Part shown: positions 13,372 through 20,614 of the stretch, one piece after another
Position numbering within the stretch: the stretch's first letter is position 1
Layout: every line of letters begins with the position of its first letter
Assembly (NCBI GenBank): GCA_039811865.1
Contig: JBDHZK010000019.1
Coordinates: 1 to 27,123 of the forward strand
Length of the DNA: 27,123 nucleotides
Reading direction: 5' to 3'
Source of the DNA: JBDHZK01 sp039811865
GTDB lineage: Bacteria > Actinomycetota > Actinomycetes > Propionibacteriales > Propionibacteriaceae
Made by a program: the position numbers and the translations under genes
Notes under the pieces: model-generated
What the model saw: the letters and a program-made list of their open reading frames with translations, nothing else
Databases searched by the model: none
What the model was told of the DNA's origin: nothing

Positions 13372-15879
13372 ATGACCGCGCCCGCCGTCGACCCGGCGGC
13401 CGGGCTGCTGGCCAGTTACAGCGCCCGGCTGGGTGCCGCCGCTGGCGGGGACGACCTGGTCACCACGGCGGGCGCCCGTCCCGAGCGCGGGCCGCTCGTC
13501 GACACGCTCGCCCGGATGGGAACCGGTGGCCTGCGGGCGGCGTTGGTCGAATCGCACCGCTTCGTCCAGGACGAGGGCATCACCTACGGCAGCACCGCCG
13601 CGGGCATGCAGGGGCGCAACTGGGTGCTCGACCCCGTCCCAGTGGTCTTGGACGACGCGGAGTGGGCGAGGCTCGAGGTTGGCCTGGCGCAGCGCGCCCG
13701 CCTGCTCGACGAGCTCCTTGTCGACCTCTACTCCGAGCGAAAACTGCTGCGCCGAGGGGTGTTGCCGCCGGCGGTCGTCCTGGACCATCCGGAGTTCATC
13801 AGGCAGGCCGATGGTGTCCGGCTGTCGGGCGGACGTCAGCTCGTCCTGACCGCGACCGACCTCACGCGCAGTCCGGACGGCTCGTGGCAGGTGTTGTCGG
13901 ATCGGGTGCAGGCACCGTCTGGGGTCGGCTACGCGATGGCGAACCGGCGGATCGTCTCGCGCATCCTCGCCGGGCTGCACCGCGAGACGCCGCTGGCTCG
14001 CCTCCGGGGCTTCTTCGCGACCATGAGCGCCGCGCTGCAGGACGCCGCGCCCGCAAACGTTGAGCTGCCCCGGGTCGTCCTGCTGTCCGCGGGGGCGGCC
14101 AGTGAAACCGCCTACGACCAGGCGTTTCTCGCCACGCTGCTCGGGCTGCCGCTCGTCGAGGCCGATGACTTGGTGATGCGCGGCGGGCGGGTTTGGATCC
14201 GCGACTCCGAGCGTCTCGAACCGGTGGACGTCATCCTGCGGCGCGTGGACACGCTGATGAGCGATCCGTTGGAACTGCGCGCGGACTCCGGCCTGGGCAT
14301 CCCGGGGCTGATCGAGGCCAGCCGACGCGGCAGCGTGGCGGTGGTCAACCCCATCGGCACCGGCGTCCTGGAGAACCCGGCGCTGGTGCATTTCCTGCCC
14401 GCGATCTCCAAGGAGTTGCTGGGCGAGGACCTGCGTCTGCCCGACACCCCCACCTGGTGGTGCGGGAGGGACGCCGAGCGCGCGCACGTGTTGTCGAATC
14501 TGCGGGAGCTGGTGGTCCGGCCCATGTCGGGCGCCCAGGTGTACGACGGACGCCGGCTGGGACCCGGCCAGCGTGAGCACCTGGCGGAGCGGATCGCCGC
14601 CCGGCCGTGGGCGTTCGTCGCGCACGAGCCGCTGCAGCTTGGTACGGCCCCGACGGTGACCCGCTCGGGGTTGGAGCCGCGGCCGATGTCGCTGCGAACG
14701 TTCGCGGTCGCCCACGACGGCGACTACCACTTCCTGCCGGGCGGGCTGGGCCGGGTTGCCCGGCGTCCCGGCGAGGACATCATCAGCAACTCCCGTGGCG
14801 CCCGGGCGAAGGACGTCTGGGTGCTGAGTCCGCCGGAAGCGGTCGGTCCGGTGACCCTGGAGCGGATCACCGTCCCCGGACGGCGGCGGCGCGACCTGGT
14901 CCTGGCACCGCGCGTGGCGGACAACCTGTTCTGGCTCGGCCGCTACGCCGAGCGTGCCGAGGGGACGGCCCGGCTGCTGGCCGTCGCGGACGATCTCGTC
15001 GAGGACTTCCACGGTCGTCCCGGCGTCGGGCTGACGGTCACCCGGATCATCCTCGACGCGGTCGACCGGGTCACCAACACCACACATCCCGGGTCGGCGG
15101 CCGAGCCCCTGCGGCGGCTGCGGGCGTTGACCGGACGTCCGGACCAGGCCGGCACGGTCGCCTTCGCCGCCACGCGGATGGTGCAGGCGGCCCAGCAGGT
15201 CCGCGACCAGCTCTCCCTCGACACGTGGCTGATGCTCAGCCGGCTGGAACGCAGCCTGGACGACGAGCCGTCCGCCGACAGCCAGTTGCAGCCGCAGCTT
15301 GGGCGAGTGCTGGAGTCGCTACTGGCCTGGTCGGGAATCATGGCGCAGAGCATGGTCCGCGACGAGGCGTGGGCGTGCCTGGACGCCGGGTGCCGGGTGG
15401 AGCGGGCCCGGCACACCATCTCGCTGGTGTCGGCGACGCTGGTGCGGCGGCGCAGTGAGCAGGTCGAGTGGCAACTGGCCGAGGCCGTCCTGCGGGCCGG
15501 CGAGAGCCTGATCACGCACCGACGGCGGACGGCATCGGGTCAGGGTCCGGCCGACCCCGTCGCGTCCGGTCTGCACCTGCTGTTGCTGGACGCCACGAAC
15601 CCGAGATCGGTGCGGTTCCAACTCGACCAGCTCGGTCCGGACCTGCGCCTGCTCGGGGACGCCCGGCTGGCGTCCTCGGTGGAACCGATGGTCGAGCGAC
15701 TTGCCGGAGCGAGCGCGTCCGGACTGGCTGCCGACAAGGAGTCGCTGGTGCAGCTACTCGGTGATTTGCGCAAGGGACTCAGCCGGCTCAGCGACGACCT
15801 GACCCGACGGCACTTCACCCGCAAAGCCACCCAGCTCGCGCAACCGACGGGCTGGTCCTCGCCCTGGCAGGTGGTGTGA
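13372..15879 (+). CDS. Circularly permuted ATP-grasp fused to alpha-E domain
   Basis: 835 residues. Residues about 35-490 are a circularly permuted type 2 ATP-grasp domain: DEGITYGS, RNWVLDPVPVVLDDAEW, LLDELLVDLYSERKLL, VVLDHPEFIRQ, then SGVGYAMANRR, PLVEADDLVMRGGRVW, VNPIGTGVLENPAL and EPRPMSLRTF. Residues about 510-835 are an alpha-E (DUF403) all-helical domain starting ADNLFWLGRYAERAEGTARL. In Mycobacterium tuberculosis these are two adjacent genes (Rv2411c, Rv2410c), so here they are fused. Comparative genomics has linked this set to predicted peptide-bond (amidoligase) chemistry with a transglutaminase-like protease. The natural substrate is unknown. The transglutaminase starts directly after the stop, giving translational coupling. 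The start at 13372 is supported by a matched promoter. Confidence 0.9.
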   Translation: MTAPAVDPAAGLLASYSARLGAAAGGDDLVTTAGARPERGPLVDTLARMGTGGLRAALVESHRFVQDEGITYGSTAAGMQGRNWVLDPVPVVLDDAEWARLEVGLAQRARLLDELLVDLYSERKLLRRGVLPPAVVLDHPEFIRQADGVRLSGGRQLVLTATDLTRSPDGSWQVLSDRVQAPSGVGYAMANRRIVSRILAGLHRETPLARLRGFFATMSAALQDAAPANVELPRVVLLSAGAASETAYDQAFLATLLGLPLVEADDLVMRGGRVWIRDSERLEPVDVILRRVDTLMSDPLELRADSGLGIPGLIEASRRGSVAVVNPIGTGVLENPALVHFLPAISKELLGEDLRLPDTPTWWCGRDAERAHVLSNLRELVVRPMSGAQVYDGRRLGPGQREHLAERIAARPWAFVAHEPLQLGTAPTVTRSGLEPRPMSLRTFAVAHDGDYHFLPGGLGRVARRPGEDIISNSRGARAKDVWVLSPPEAVGPVTLERITVPGRRRRDLVLAPRVADNLFWLGRYAERAEGTARLLAVADDLVEDFHGRPGVGLTVTRIILDAVDRVTNTTHPGSAAEPLRRLRALTGRPDQAGTVAFAATRMVQAAQQVRDQLSLDTWLMLSRLERSLDDEPSADSQLQPQLGRVLESLLAWSGIMAQSMVRDEAWACLDAGCRVERARHTISLVSATLVRRRSEQVEWQLAEAVLRAGESLITHRRRTASGQGPADPVASGLHLLLLDATNPRSVRFQLDQLGPDLRLLGDARLASSVEPMVERLAGASASGLAADKESLVQLLGDLRKGLSRLSDDLTRRHFTRKATQLAQPTGWSSPWQVV

Positions 15880-16794
15880 ATGGCCCAGTCGGACGACGAT
15901 TTCACCCCCCGCCGCTATCAGGTGCGGCACAAGACCACCTACCGGTACGACGATGCTGTGGAGGCGGCCTACGAGCGCGGATTCCTGCGCCATCGGGATA
16001 CACCCCAGCAGCGGGTCGTCGAGAACACGATCACCATCAGTCCGGACGCCGACGTGGTGGCCGACCACCTCGACCACTTCGGCAACCACTCCTTCTACGT
16101 GGAGGTCCGGTCGCCGCACACCGAGCTTGTGGTCGAGAGCGTCGGATTGATCGACGTCGACTGGCCGCGTCCGGATCTGCTCGCGCTGAACGGCTGGACC
16201 GTCGCGTCCGCCGCGGCGGCGGTCGCCGGCGATGCCGGCATCGACCCGGTCGAGCGGGCTACGTTCCTGCTGCCGTCGCCGCTGATCGACCTAGCGCCGA
16301 GCGTAGCCCGCTACGCCGAGGGTCCGCTCGGGGCGGACCGACCGCTCGGGGAGGCGCTGGCGGCCCTGGTTCACGCGATCTACACCGACTTCAAGTACCA
16401 GCCAGGCTCAACTTCGGTTCGGACGACGCTGCCCGAGCTGTTGCGCCAGCGCCGGGGGGTCTGCCAGGACTTCGCGCACCTCGCCGTCGGCTGCCTGCGC
16501 AGCGCCGGCATCCCCGCTCGGTATGTCAGCGGCCATATCGAGACGACCCCGCCAGCCGGACGTCCCCGACTCGAAGGTTCGGACGCCTCGCACGCGTGGG
16601 CGTCCGCTCTGACACCGCTCGGCTGGGTCGACCTCGACCCGACCAACGACCATTTCGCGGACTCTCGCTACCTGACGCGGGCCTGGGGCCGGGACTTCCG
16701 CGACGTGTCCCCGCTGAAGGGGGTCGTGTTCACCGAGGCGAAGAAGTCCACGCTGAAGGTGGGCGTCGACGTGCTCAGGATGCCGAGCGCGTAG
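15880..16794 (+). CDS. Transglutaminase-like cysteine protease-fold protein
   Basis: 304 residues. The N-terminal all-beta domain (about 10-105) is the bacterial transglutaminase N-region, starting RYQVRHKTTYRYDDAV. The transglutaminase core (about 155-285) contains the triad C195 in GVCQDFAHLA, H238 in ASHAWA and D253 in DLDPTNDHF. Members of this family more often hydrolyse or transfer peptide bonds than cross-link. The counterpart in Mycobacterium tuberculosis is Rv2409c, next to the ATP-grasp and alpha-E genes, as here. The ATG follows the preceding stop without a gap, so the two are surely co-translated. No signal peptide is visible, so it acts in the cytoplasm. The Anbu proteasome-like peptidase that accompanies this set in some genomes is absent from the window. 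Confidence 0.92.
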   Translation: MAQSDDDFTPRRYQVRHKTTYRYDDAVEAAYERGFLRHRDTPQQRVVENTITISPDADVVADHLDHFGNHSFYVEVRSPHTELVVESVGLIDVDWPRPDLLALNGWTVASAAAAVAGDAGIDPVERATFLLPSPLIDLAPSVARYAEGPLGADRPLGEALAALVHAIYTDFKYQPGSTSVRTTLPELLRQRRGVCQDFAHLAVGCLRSAGIPARYVSGHIETTPPAGRPRLEGSDASHAWASALTPLGWVDLDPTNDHFADSRYLTRAWGRDFRDVSPLKGVVFTEAKKSTLKVGVDVLRMPSA

Positions 16795-16833
16795 ACAGTC
16801 CGAGGCCGGCAGGCGCTTCGGGCGCGGACCAGA

Positions 16834-16843
16834 TGGCGCCGCT
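16834..16843 (+). repeat. Intergenic decamer TGGCGCCGCT, copy 3
   Basis: Preceded by GGGCGCGGAC (16829 on), as at copy 2, and followed by CCCAC and CGGGATCG. It lies 86 bases left of 86-base element C. It is located 40 bases after the transglutaminase stop. Confidence 0.45.
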
Positions 16844-16919
16844 GTTCCCACAACGGGATCGCCCGGCCCGGCGCGCCCCCGGGGGTTGGCCCGCCAAACC
16901 GATTCGTCGGCGCCGAAAT

Positions 16920-17005
16920 GTGGAAACGTGCGGCGCGTCGCGCGGGACACGACGCGGTTGAGGCGCGGGCCGCCTTTTGCCCACCCGTGCGCCGCACGTT
17001 TTCAC
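16920..17005. repeat. 86-base palindromic element, copy C
   Basis: The left arm is GTGGAAACGTGCGGCG (16920-16935) and the right arm is CGCCGCACGTTTTCAC (16990-17005). The single arm mismatch is a G-U pair in plus-strand RNA. AGGCG is at 16961-16965. The right arm ends three bases before the -10 box of the VOC gene at 17021, so this copy forms part of that promoter. A plus-strand frame from 16886 through the element into the VOC gene is not credible coding. Confidence 0.85.
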
Positions 17006-17008
17006 GTG

Positions 17009-17014
17009 CAGAAT
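17009..17014 (+). promoter_or_regulatory. -10 box of leaderless VOC gene
   Basis: CAGAAT, six bases, ATG 17021. Any -35 would fall inside the right arm region of element C. Confidence 0.4.
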
Positions 17015-17020
17015 GGCGGT

Positions 17021-17395
17021 ATGGCGGCGCGGCTCACCCTGACCACGATCAACCTGGACGCCGGTGACCCGGCCTCGCTGGCGCGGTTCTATTCCTACCT
17101 ACTCGGCTGGCCCATCGCCCGCGAGGAGCCGGACGACGTCTTCCTGACCAATCCGGACGGCGGGATCACGCTCAGCTTTCAACGAGAACGCGGCCACGCA
17201 CGCCCGGTGTGGCCGGCCAAGCAGGGCGACCAGCAGATGCAGATCCACCTGGAGATCTTGGTGGACGACCTCCAAGCCGGACTCGCTCACGCTCTGCGCT
17301 GCGGCGCGACGATGGCGCCATACCAGCCACAACCAGACGTCCGCGTCTGCCTTGACCCGGCCGGCCACCCGTTCTGCCTGTGGGTGGAGTCCTGA
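17021..17395 (+). CDS. Glyoxalase-like (VOC) protein
   Basis: 124 residues, a single VOC unit. The opening TTINLDAGDPASLARFYSYLLGW (8-30) is the typical first strand and helix of glyoxalase-like proteins of this actinobacterial group. A middle strand MQIHLEILVDDLQAGLAHALRCGAT (73-97) opens the second module, and LDPAGHPFCLWVE closes it. Candidate metal ligands are limited (H76 and E78 in the QIHLE segment), so catalysis is uncertain. The substrate is unknown. The start at 17021 is preferred to 16886 because the extra 45 residues would be encoded by the palindromic repeat. It lies 99 bases upstream of the mycothiol-dependent dehydrogenase gene but is separated from it by that gene's own promoter. 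Confidence 0.8.
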   Translation: MAARLTLTTINLDAGDPASLARFYSYLLGWPIAREEPDDVFLTNPDGGITLSFQRERGHARPVWPAKQGDQQMQIHLEILVDDLQAGLAHALRCGATMAPYQPQPDVRVCLDPAGHPFCLWVES

Positions 17396-17432
17396 GCCCG
17401 GCCCGGTCGGGGCGCGAGGCAAGCGCCGCCCG

Positions 17433-17461
17433 TTGACCCTGAGTCGCCGACCCGACAAGAT
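17433..17461 (+). promoter_or_regulatory. Promoter of the mscR operon
   Basis: -35 TTGACC (17433-17438), 17 bases, -10 CAAGAT (17456-17461). The predicted start is near 17468, giving a leader of about 27 bases that contains the Shine-Dalgarno sequence AAGAGGAG (17482-17489). Confidence 0.6.
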
Positions 17462-17474
17462 CGACGGGTCGGCG
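17445..17474. promoter_or_regulatory. Inverted repeat centred on the mscR -10 box
   Basis: CGCCGACCCG (17445-17454) and CGGGTCGGCG (17465-17474) are perfectly complementary across ten bases. The -10 box CAAGAT lies in the 10-base centre. This is the geometry of a repressor operator. It could also fold in RNA, but the left arm is upstream of the predicted start. Confidence 0.6.
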
Positions 17475-17494
17475 TCGACCCAAGAGGAGCACAA

Positions 17495-18592
17495 GTGCAA
17501 CAGGTAAAGGGAATCATCGCGCGGGCCAAGGGCGCCCCGGTCGAGCTGGTCACGATCAACGTGCCGGATCCCGGCCCCGGTGAGGCCGTCGTCCGCGTGC
17601 AGGCGTGTGGCGTGTGTCACACCGATCTGCACTACCGCGAGGGCGGCATCGGCGACGACTACCCGTACCTGCTGGGGCACGAGGCCGCCGGCATCGTCGA
17701 GGCGGTCGGCCCCGAGGTGCACGACCTGGCGCCCGGGGACTTCGTCATCCTCAACTGGCGCGCGGTTTGCGGCAACTGCCGAGCCTGCAAGCGGGGACGT
17801 CCCTGGTACTGCTTCGCCACCTTCAACGCCAAGCAGAAAATGACGTTGGCGGACGGCACCGAACTTTCCCCGGCACTGGGCATCGGCGCATTCATCGAAA
17901 AGACGCTGGTGGCCGCGGGCCAGTGCACGAAGGTCGACCCGAACGCGCGTCCGGCCGCGGCCGGCCTGCTCGGCTGCGGCGTGATGGCGGGCCTCGGCGC
18001 GGCGATCAACACCGGCAACGTCGGCCGCGGCGACACGGTTGCCGTGATCGGGTGTGGCGGCGTCGGCATCGCGGCGATCGTCGGCGCCCGCCTGGCCGGC
18101 GCGGCCAAGGTCATTGCGGTGGACATCGACGACCGTAAGCTCGGCCGGGCCTGCGAGCTTGGCGCGACGGACGCCGTCAACTCCAGCGAGCGGGACGCCG
18201 TCGCGGCCATCCAGGAGTTGACCGGCGGATTCGGCGCGGACGTCGTGATCGAGGCCGTCGGACGTCCCGAAACCTGGAAGCAGGCGTTCTACGGCCGCGA
18301 TCTGGCCGGGACGGTCGTGCTGGTCGGGGTGCCGACGCCGCAGATGACGCTCGAGATCCCGCTGCTGGACGTGTTCGGGCGCGGCGGCTCGCTCAAATCG
18401 AGTTGGTACGGCGACTGCCTGCCCAGCCGCGACTTCCCGATGCTGATCGATCTGTACCAGCAGGGTCGCCTCCCCCTGGATGCCTTCGTCAGCGAGGAGA
18501 TCGGGCTCGGCGACGTCGAGGCAGCCTTCGCCGCGATGCACGGCGGGGACGTCCTGCGCTCGGTCGTCCTGTTCGAGGAGCCGGCGGCATGA
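17495..18592 (+). CDS. mscR: S-(hydroxymethyl)mycothiol dehydrogenase
   Basis: A 365-residue zinc-dependent medium-chain alcohol dehydrogenase, closely matching Mycobacterium tuberculosis AdhE2/MscR along its whole length (for example VELVTINVPDPGPGEAVV, ILNWRAVCGNCRACKRGRP, NAKQKMTLADGTEL and LAGTVVLVGVPTPQM). Catalytic zinc ligands are C41, H62 and E63 by family position, structural zinc cysteines are C92, C95, C98 and C106, and the NAD-binding loop is GCGGVG (186-191) with D210 selecting NAD. It oxidises the formaldehyde-mycothiol adduct in the cytoplasm, removing formaldehyde; nitrosomycothiol reduction is a known side activity of the family. The GTG start is fixed by the Shine-Dalgarno sequence AAGAGGAG five bases upstream. 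The metallo-beta-lactamase-fold gene overlaps its stop by ATGA. Its presence implies a mycothiol-producing actinobacterium. Confidence 0.95.
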   Translation: MQQVKGIIARAKGAPVELVTINVPDPGPGEAVVRVQACGVCHTDLHYREGGIGDDYPYLLGHEAAGIVEAVGPEVHDLAPGDFVILNWRAVCGNCRACKRGRPWYCFATFNAKQKMTLADGTELSPALGIGAFIEKTLVAAGQCTKVDPNARPAAAGLLGCGVMAGLGAAINTGNVGRGDTVAVIGCGGVGIAAIVGARLAGAAKVIAVDIDDRKLGRACELGATDAVNSSERDAVAAIQELTGGFGADVVIEAVGRPETWKQAFYGRDLAGTVVLVGVPTPQMTLEIPLLDVFGRGGSLKSSWYGDCLPSRDFPMLIDLYQQGRLPLDAFVSEEIGLGDVEAAFAAMHGGDVLRSVVLFEEPAA

Positions 18593-19194
18593 CCGCGCGC
18601 ATCGACCACACCGTCACTTCGGGGACGTTCTCCCTCGACGGGCAGACCTTCGACGTGGACAACAACGTCTGGGTCGTCGGCGACGAGGACGAGTGCATCG
18701 TGATCGACGCTCCCCACGACATCCCCGCGATTCTGGACGTGGTGGCCGGGCGGCGCGTCCAGGCGATCGTTTGCACGCATGGGCACGACGACCACGTCCG
18801 CTACGCCCCAGCGCTGGGGGCGGCTACCGGCGCCCCCGTCCTGCTGCACCCGGACGACCTGGTCGTGTGGCATTTGACGCACGAGTCCGAGCCCGATGGT
18901 GAGCTGGCCGACGGTCAGGAGTTCGCGGTTGGCGGGACGGTGCTGCGGGTGCTGCACACCCCCGGGCACGCCCCCGGAGCGGTATGCCTGTATGCCCCCG
19001 ACTTGGGGGTGGTCTTCACCGGCGACACCCTCTTCAACGGAGGACCGGGCGCGACCGGGCGTAGCTTCAGCGATTACGACACGATCGTGGACTCGATCCG
19101 CACCCGGCTGTTCGTGCTGCCCCCCGAGACGGTGGTGAAGACCGGCCACGGCGAGGACACCACTATCGGCGCCGAGGACTCGGCGCTGAGCTAG
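18589..19194 (+). CDS. Metallo-beta-lactamase-fold hydrolase paired with mscR
   Basis: 201 residues with the full metal-binding set of the fold: THGHDDH (63-69; H64, H66, D68, H69), H127 in HTPGHAPG, D146 in FTGDTLF and H187 in KTGHGED. The arrangement is that of glyoxalase II-like thioesterases. The ATG overlaps the mscR stop (ATGA), so the two are translated together. The same pair occurs in mycobacteria (Rv2259-Rv2260). A reasonable role is hydrolysis of the S-formylmycothiol produced by MscR, or of a related mycothiol thioester. That is inferred from the operon, not from the protein alone. No signal peptide is visible, so it is cytoplasmic. Confidence 0.9.
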   Translation: MTARIDHTVTSGTFSLDGQTFDVDNNVWVVGDEDECIVIDAPHDIPAILDVVAGRRVQAIVCTHGHDDHVRYAPALGAATGAPVLLHPDDLVVWHLTHESEPDGELADGQEFAVGGTVLRVLHTPGHAPGAVCLYAPDLGVVFTGDTLFNGGPGATGRSFSDYDTIVDSIRTRLFVLPPETVVKTGHGEDTTIGAEDSALS

Positions 19195-19218
19195 CCACTT
19201 GCGCTGGACGTCCGCAGC

Positions 19219-19239
19219 GGCGGGTTGCGGTACCCCGCC
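19219..19239 (+). terminator. Hairpin after the mscR operon
   Basis: GGCGGG, nine-base loop, CCCGCC, starting 25 bases after the stop. A perfect palindrome GCGGTGCACCGC follows at 19242-19253, and another inverted pair GTCGCG/CGCGAC at 19273-19295. No T-run. Confidence 0.45.
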
Positions 19240-19324
19240 CGGCGGTGCACCGCGGCTTGCCGACTGGCAGGGGTCGCGACTGCTGGGGACGCGACTTGCT
19301 AGCCGGGGGCGCGCCCGCGCCCAC

Positions 19325-19330
19325 TAGCCT
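19325..19330 (+). promoter_or_regulatory. Possible -10 of proline-rich membrane protein gene
   Basis: TAGCCT. The predicted transcript starts near 19337 and includes the Shine-Dalgarno sequence AGGAG (19345-19349). No -35 at normal spacing. Confidence 0.35.
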
Positions 19331-19355
19331 GGAGCCGACCCAACAGGAGCGCAGC

Positions 19356-20204
19356 ATGAGCAACCCCAGCCCGCAACCGAACCCCGAGGCCACAACGCCG
19401 CAAGGGCAATCGCCGTGGGCCAGGCCCGCCGAGGAGGGCCCGGACGATTTCGTCCCCAACCTGCCCGGATCACCGGTGGTAAACCCCGGTGGGCCCCCCG
19501 GACCGCTAGCGGCGCCCGCTCACCCCCACCAACAGCCACCCTTACCGGGGGCGGAGATCCCGCCCGCATGGTCCGCACCCGCTAACGGCAGCGTCCCGAC
19601 CGGTCAGCAGCCAGCCACCGGCGCCTCCGGGGCTCAAAGCGGCGCCGATCCGAACCTTGCCGGCGCGATGGCCGGGGTAGCTCCGACCTGGCCGCACGCG
19701 ACGGCGCAGCCGACCCCAGGCGTCCCCGGGTCGGCACCGACCGCCTGGCCGGACGCCGGCAGCTTCGCGCCGCCGGCACCCGAGCCTGCGAGAGCCGAGC
19801 GGGTGGGCCGCGGCCTGCTGCTCTCTCTCGCCGCCTGGCCGGTTGGGATGGCCCTGGCGATCGGACTGTGGAAGATCGGTTTCGTCGCCTCCCTGACGAG
19901 CTGGGCGCAGGCCACCGCCGCCGTCTGGCTCTACGCCAAGGGCGCTGGGGCCGATCCCCGAAAGGGGCGCTGGCCCCTACTGGCGTTGACGATCGTCGGA
20001 GTGGTCGCGTCCTTCGTGGCGATCATGGTGTCCGAGATCCTTCCCTTCGCCAATCGGGTGACCGACAACGCCGGCGACGCGTTCGTTTTCACCGTGACGA
20101 AGCTCTTCGACCCTCAGGTGCTGGCCGCCTTCGCCGGCAGCGGCGCGATGTTCATCCTGTTCGGTCTGCTGGGTTTGATCGGCCTGATCGTTCGTCGCCG
20201 CTGA
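19356..20204 (+). CDS. Membrane protein with proline-rich N-terminal tail
   Basis: 282 residues, not recognised. Residues 1-148 are disordered and rich in Pro, Gly, Ala and Gln, with several PPxP-like stretches. Residues about 152-172, 174-194, 206-226 and 259-279 are hydrophobic and probably four membrane spans, ending in the positive tail RRR. With an even number of spans, both ends should be on the same side. The positive tail suggests the cytoplasm, so the proline-rich region would be cytosolic and could bind partners. It is preceded by a good Shine-Dalgarno sequence and stands alone between the mscR operon and the convergent ferredoxin gene. No enzymatic motif is seen. Confidence 0.75.
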   Translation: MSNPSPQPNPEATTPQGQSPWARPAEEGPDDFVPNLPGSPVVNPGGPPGPLAAPAHPHQQPPLPGAEIPPAWSAPANGSVPTGQQPATGASGAQSGADPNLAGAMAGVAPTWPHATAQPTPGVPGSAPTAWPDAGSFAPPAPEPARAERVGRGLLLSLAAWPVGMALAIGLWKIGFVASLTSWAQATAAVWLYAKGAGADPRKGRWPLLALTIVGVVASFVAIMVSEILPFANRVTDNAGDAFVFTVTKLFDPQVLAAFAGSGAMFILFGLLGLIGLIVRRR

Positions 20205-20252
20205 GAACTCCCTCGTCTGGTTGGCTGCCTGCGCTTGACCTGCTGCGTTGAA

Positions 20253-20265
20253 CCCGCCACGCGGG
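20253..20265. terminator. Small hairpin between convergent genes
   Basis: CCCGC, loop CAC, GCGGG, 48 bases after the membrane-protein stop, in the 167-base convergent gap (20205-20371). It is short and without a T-run. Nothing else convincing is in the gap. Confidence 0.3.
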
Positions 20266-20371
20266 CGATCCTGGCAATCGGGCGCCGGACCTGGACTCGG
20301 CGGCGCGGCTCACCGCGACCTCGACGCCGACCGCGCCCGGGCTGTCTGGGGGCGGCCGCTGGCCCGGCCGA

Positions 20372-20614
20372 TCACCTCGTCCGGACGAGGCGCAGCGCGA
20401 GGGTCGGGCAGGCGTCGACCGCGGCCTTGGCGGCACCGATCACGTCCGCGGGGAGTGCTGCGGCAAGAAGGGGATAACCCCACTCGTCGAGCTCGATGGC
20501 TTCGGGCAGCAGCTCCGCGCAAAGCCCCCGGGCCTTACACGCCGGCCAGTCCACCCGAAGCCGGAAGTCCCCCTCCCGCCGCTCGTCGGCATTCGACCCG
20601 AACCGGATCTTCAT
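20372..20614 (-). CDS. Small ferredoxin, 3Fe-4S type
   Basis: 80 residues. The cysteines C26 and C32 (in CKARGLC) and C69 followed by Pro form the C-x5-C-x36-C-P pattern of single-cluster actinobacterial ferredoxins. With only three ligands in place, a 3Fe-4S cluster is the natural expectation. The middle segment AELLPEAIELDEWGYPLL matches the usual A-P-x-x-F/I-x-x-D-E-x-G-x pattern. It carries one electron in the cytoplasm. The ATG overlaps the stop of the NuoF-like gene (ATGA), and this is the last gene of the five-gene operon. It should exchange electrons with the NuoF-like flavoprotein. A perfect 16-base palindrome lies in its last codons. Confidence 0.85.
   Translation of the reverse strand: MKIRFGSNADERREGDFRLRVDWPACKARGLCAELLPEAIELDEWGYPLLAAALPADVIGAAKAAVDACPTLALRLVRTR
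20375..20390. repeat. Perfect palindrome at end of ferredoxin gene
   Basis: CCTCGTCCGGACGAGG reads identically on both strands and ends next to the stop codon at 20372-20374. As RNA it would form a six-base stem with a four-base loop at the 3' end of the operon message, so it may stabilise or terminate it. Confidence 0.45.

Noticed and set aside
12964..15087. Minus-strand frame of 707 codons opposite the PFK end and the ATP-grasp gene
   Set aside because: It crosses two well-supported plus-strand genes and encodes Arg/Gln/Pro-rich sequence without domains.
16886..17020. Upstream extension of the VOC protein
   Set aside because: It would be encoded by the palindromic element. The VOC fold starts just after the ATG at 17021.
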